Assembly: GCA_030512335.1 (NCBI GenBank)
Contig: JAULSU010000003.1
Span: forward strand, 434,001-498,000
Direction: 5' to 3'
Length of the DNA: 64,000 bases
Source: Immersiella caudata
Lineage: Eukaryota > Ascomycota > Sordariomycetes > Sordariales > Lasiosphaeriaceae
This document shows, one piece after another, positions 63,460 through 64,000 of this stretch; the first letter of the stretch is position 1; the number at the start of each line of letters is the position of its first letter. Under the pieces are notes generated by a model. It was not told the origin of the DNA, did no database searches, and worked only from the letters and a program-made list of their open reading frames with translations. A program made the translations under genes and the position numbers.

Positions 63460-64000
63460 GACTGAAACGTTCGGTAGTTTCTCGTCGGAAGCTGAAGCCG
63501 TCGCGTGAGATGGCGGACTGCTTGCATGGCGGGGAGCGCAGCGTGACGGTAGATCGATTTTTGTTTCCTACTGCGGAGAACTCTTTGCTTATCTCTTATC
63601 GTGTCCCACTGAGCCTTTCCTATCGCAGACTAGCGCGAATCTGGAGCGGGGACGAGTGCGGGGAACCCTCTGACCGCTGCAAGGGCGGGCATGGATTCAG
63701 ATTTGCAATCGGCCACGAACCCCTCTTGACGCTGAGTTCCTGGCACTCCCATGGCCTGTCATGGGCGTGCGAGTCTACGACGCCCCATGAAAGGAACATC
63801 CCGACCTCTTCTAAAGTCTTTGCGCTCTCAGACATCGCTCATCTTGATGCGCGTCAAGATGAGTCTTCGGATGCAAAGGTACCAAGCATGGTGCTGAGTA
63901 CCCTCGGTCACAGCCGTTTAGCCAGCCCTGCGAGGTAACCGGCATATAGGAGCGACGACCGGGCGGTGTGTTTTGAGGTACCTACGAGCTAACTCTATCT
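63460..64000. other. Promoter region of PUS1 and window end
   Basis: About 540 bp. The plus-strand frame 63510-63938 has no motif and was not accepted. Confidence 0.5.

Noticed and set aside
1..64000. Transposons, CRISPR arrays, plasmid or phage features
   Set aside because: No transposase, reverse transcriptase, terminal repeats or spaced direct repeats were seen; the window is ordinary nuclear fungal DNA.

Overview
The window looks like chromosomal DNA of a filamentous ascomycete (Pezizomycotina). The genes are eukaryotic, with short introns of about 45-90 bp that carry GTAAGT/GTATGT-type donors, CTAAC/CTGAC-like branch sites and YAG acceptors. There is one nuclear tRNA gene. Several families are typical of, or restricted to, moulds: HET-domain proteins, 2EXR, DUF6594, DUF8021-like secreted proteins, DUF7708, GPI proteins and a LYC1-like acetyltransferase. 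Exons were joined by eye from reading frame, splice motifs and family fit. No transposase, integrase, CRISPR array or virus-like gene was recognised.

Layout. 1-16 kb: a broken HET gene, a mitochondrial helix-rich protein, a LanC-like protein, a secreted flavoprotein, an intact HET gene, a secreted DUF8021-like protein, a decayed DUF6594 gene and tRNA-Gly(GCC). 16-27 kb: an anion:cation-symporter-type MFS permease convergent with a seven-helix membrane protein, then a sugar-porter MFS transporter, a secreted SGNH (CE3-like) esterase and a small secreted cysteine-containing protein. 27-34 kb: a large HET gene, an ankyrin remnant, a nucleotidyltransferase-like protein and a metallophosphoesterase. 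35-48 kb: a run of cell-surface or secreted proteins (two single-pass surface proteins, two GPI-type proteins, one secreted protein, one multi-helix membrane protein) with a 2EXR and an F-box protein between them. 48-54 kb: another HET gene, a decayed DUF7708 gene and a LYC1-like acetyltransferase. 55-64 kb: a second seven-helix protein, an aldoxime dehydratase next to a nitrilase, an F-box/ankyrin pseudogene and the tRNA pseudouridine synthase PUS1.

Three themes stand out. (1) Aldoxime dehydratase and nitrilase lie side by side on one strand. Together they could carry an aldoxime through a nitrile to a carboxylic acid. (2) Non-self-recognition families are dense: three intact HET genes, one HET pseudogene and a DUF7708 pseudogene, plus ankyrin and F-box relics, which suggests birth-and-death turnover. 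(3) At least ten genes show a sharp reversal of C/G strand asymmetry inside the coding region, with a C-rich 5' half and a G-rich 3' half on the coding strand. No known family explains it, and it is the oddest sequence-level signal here.
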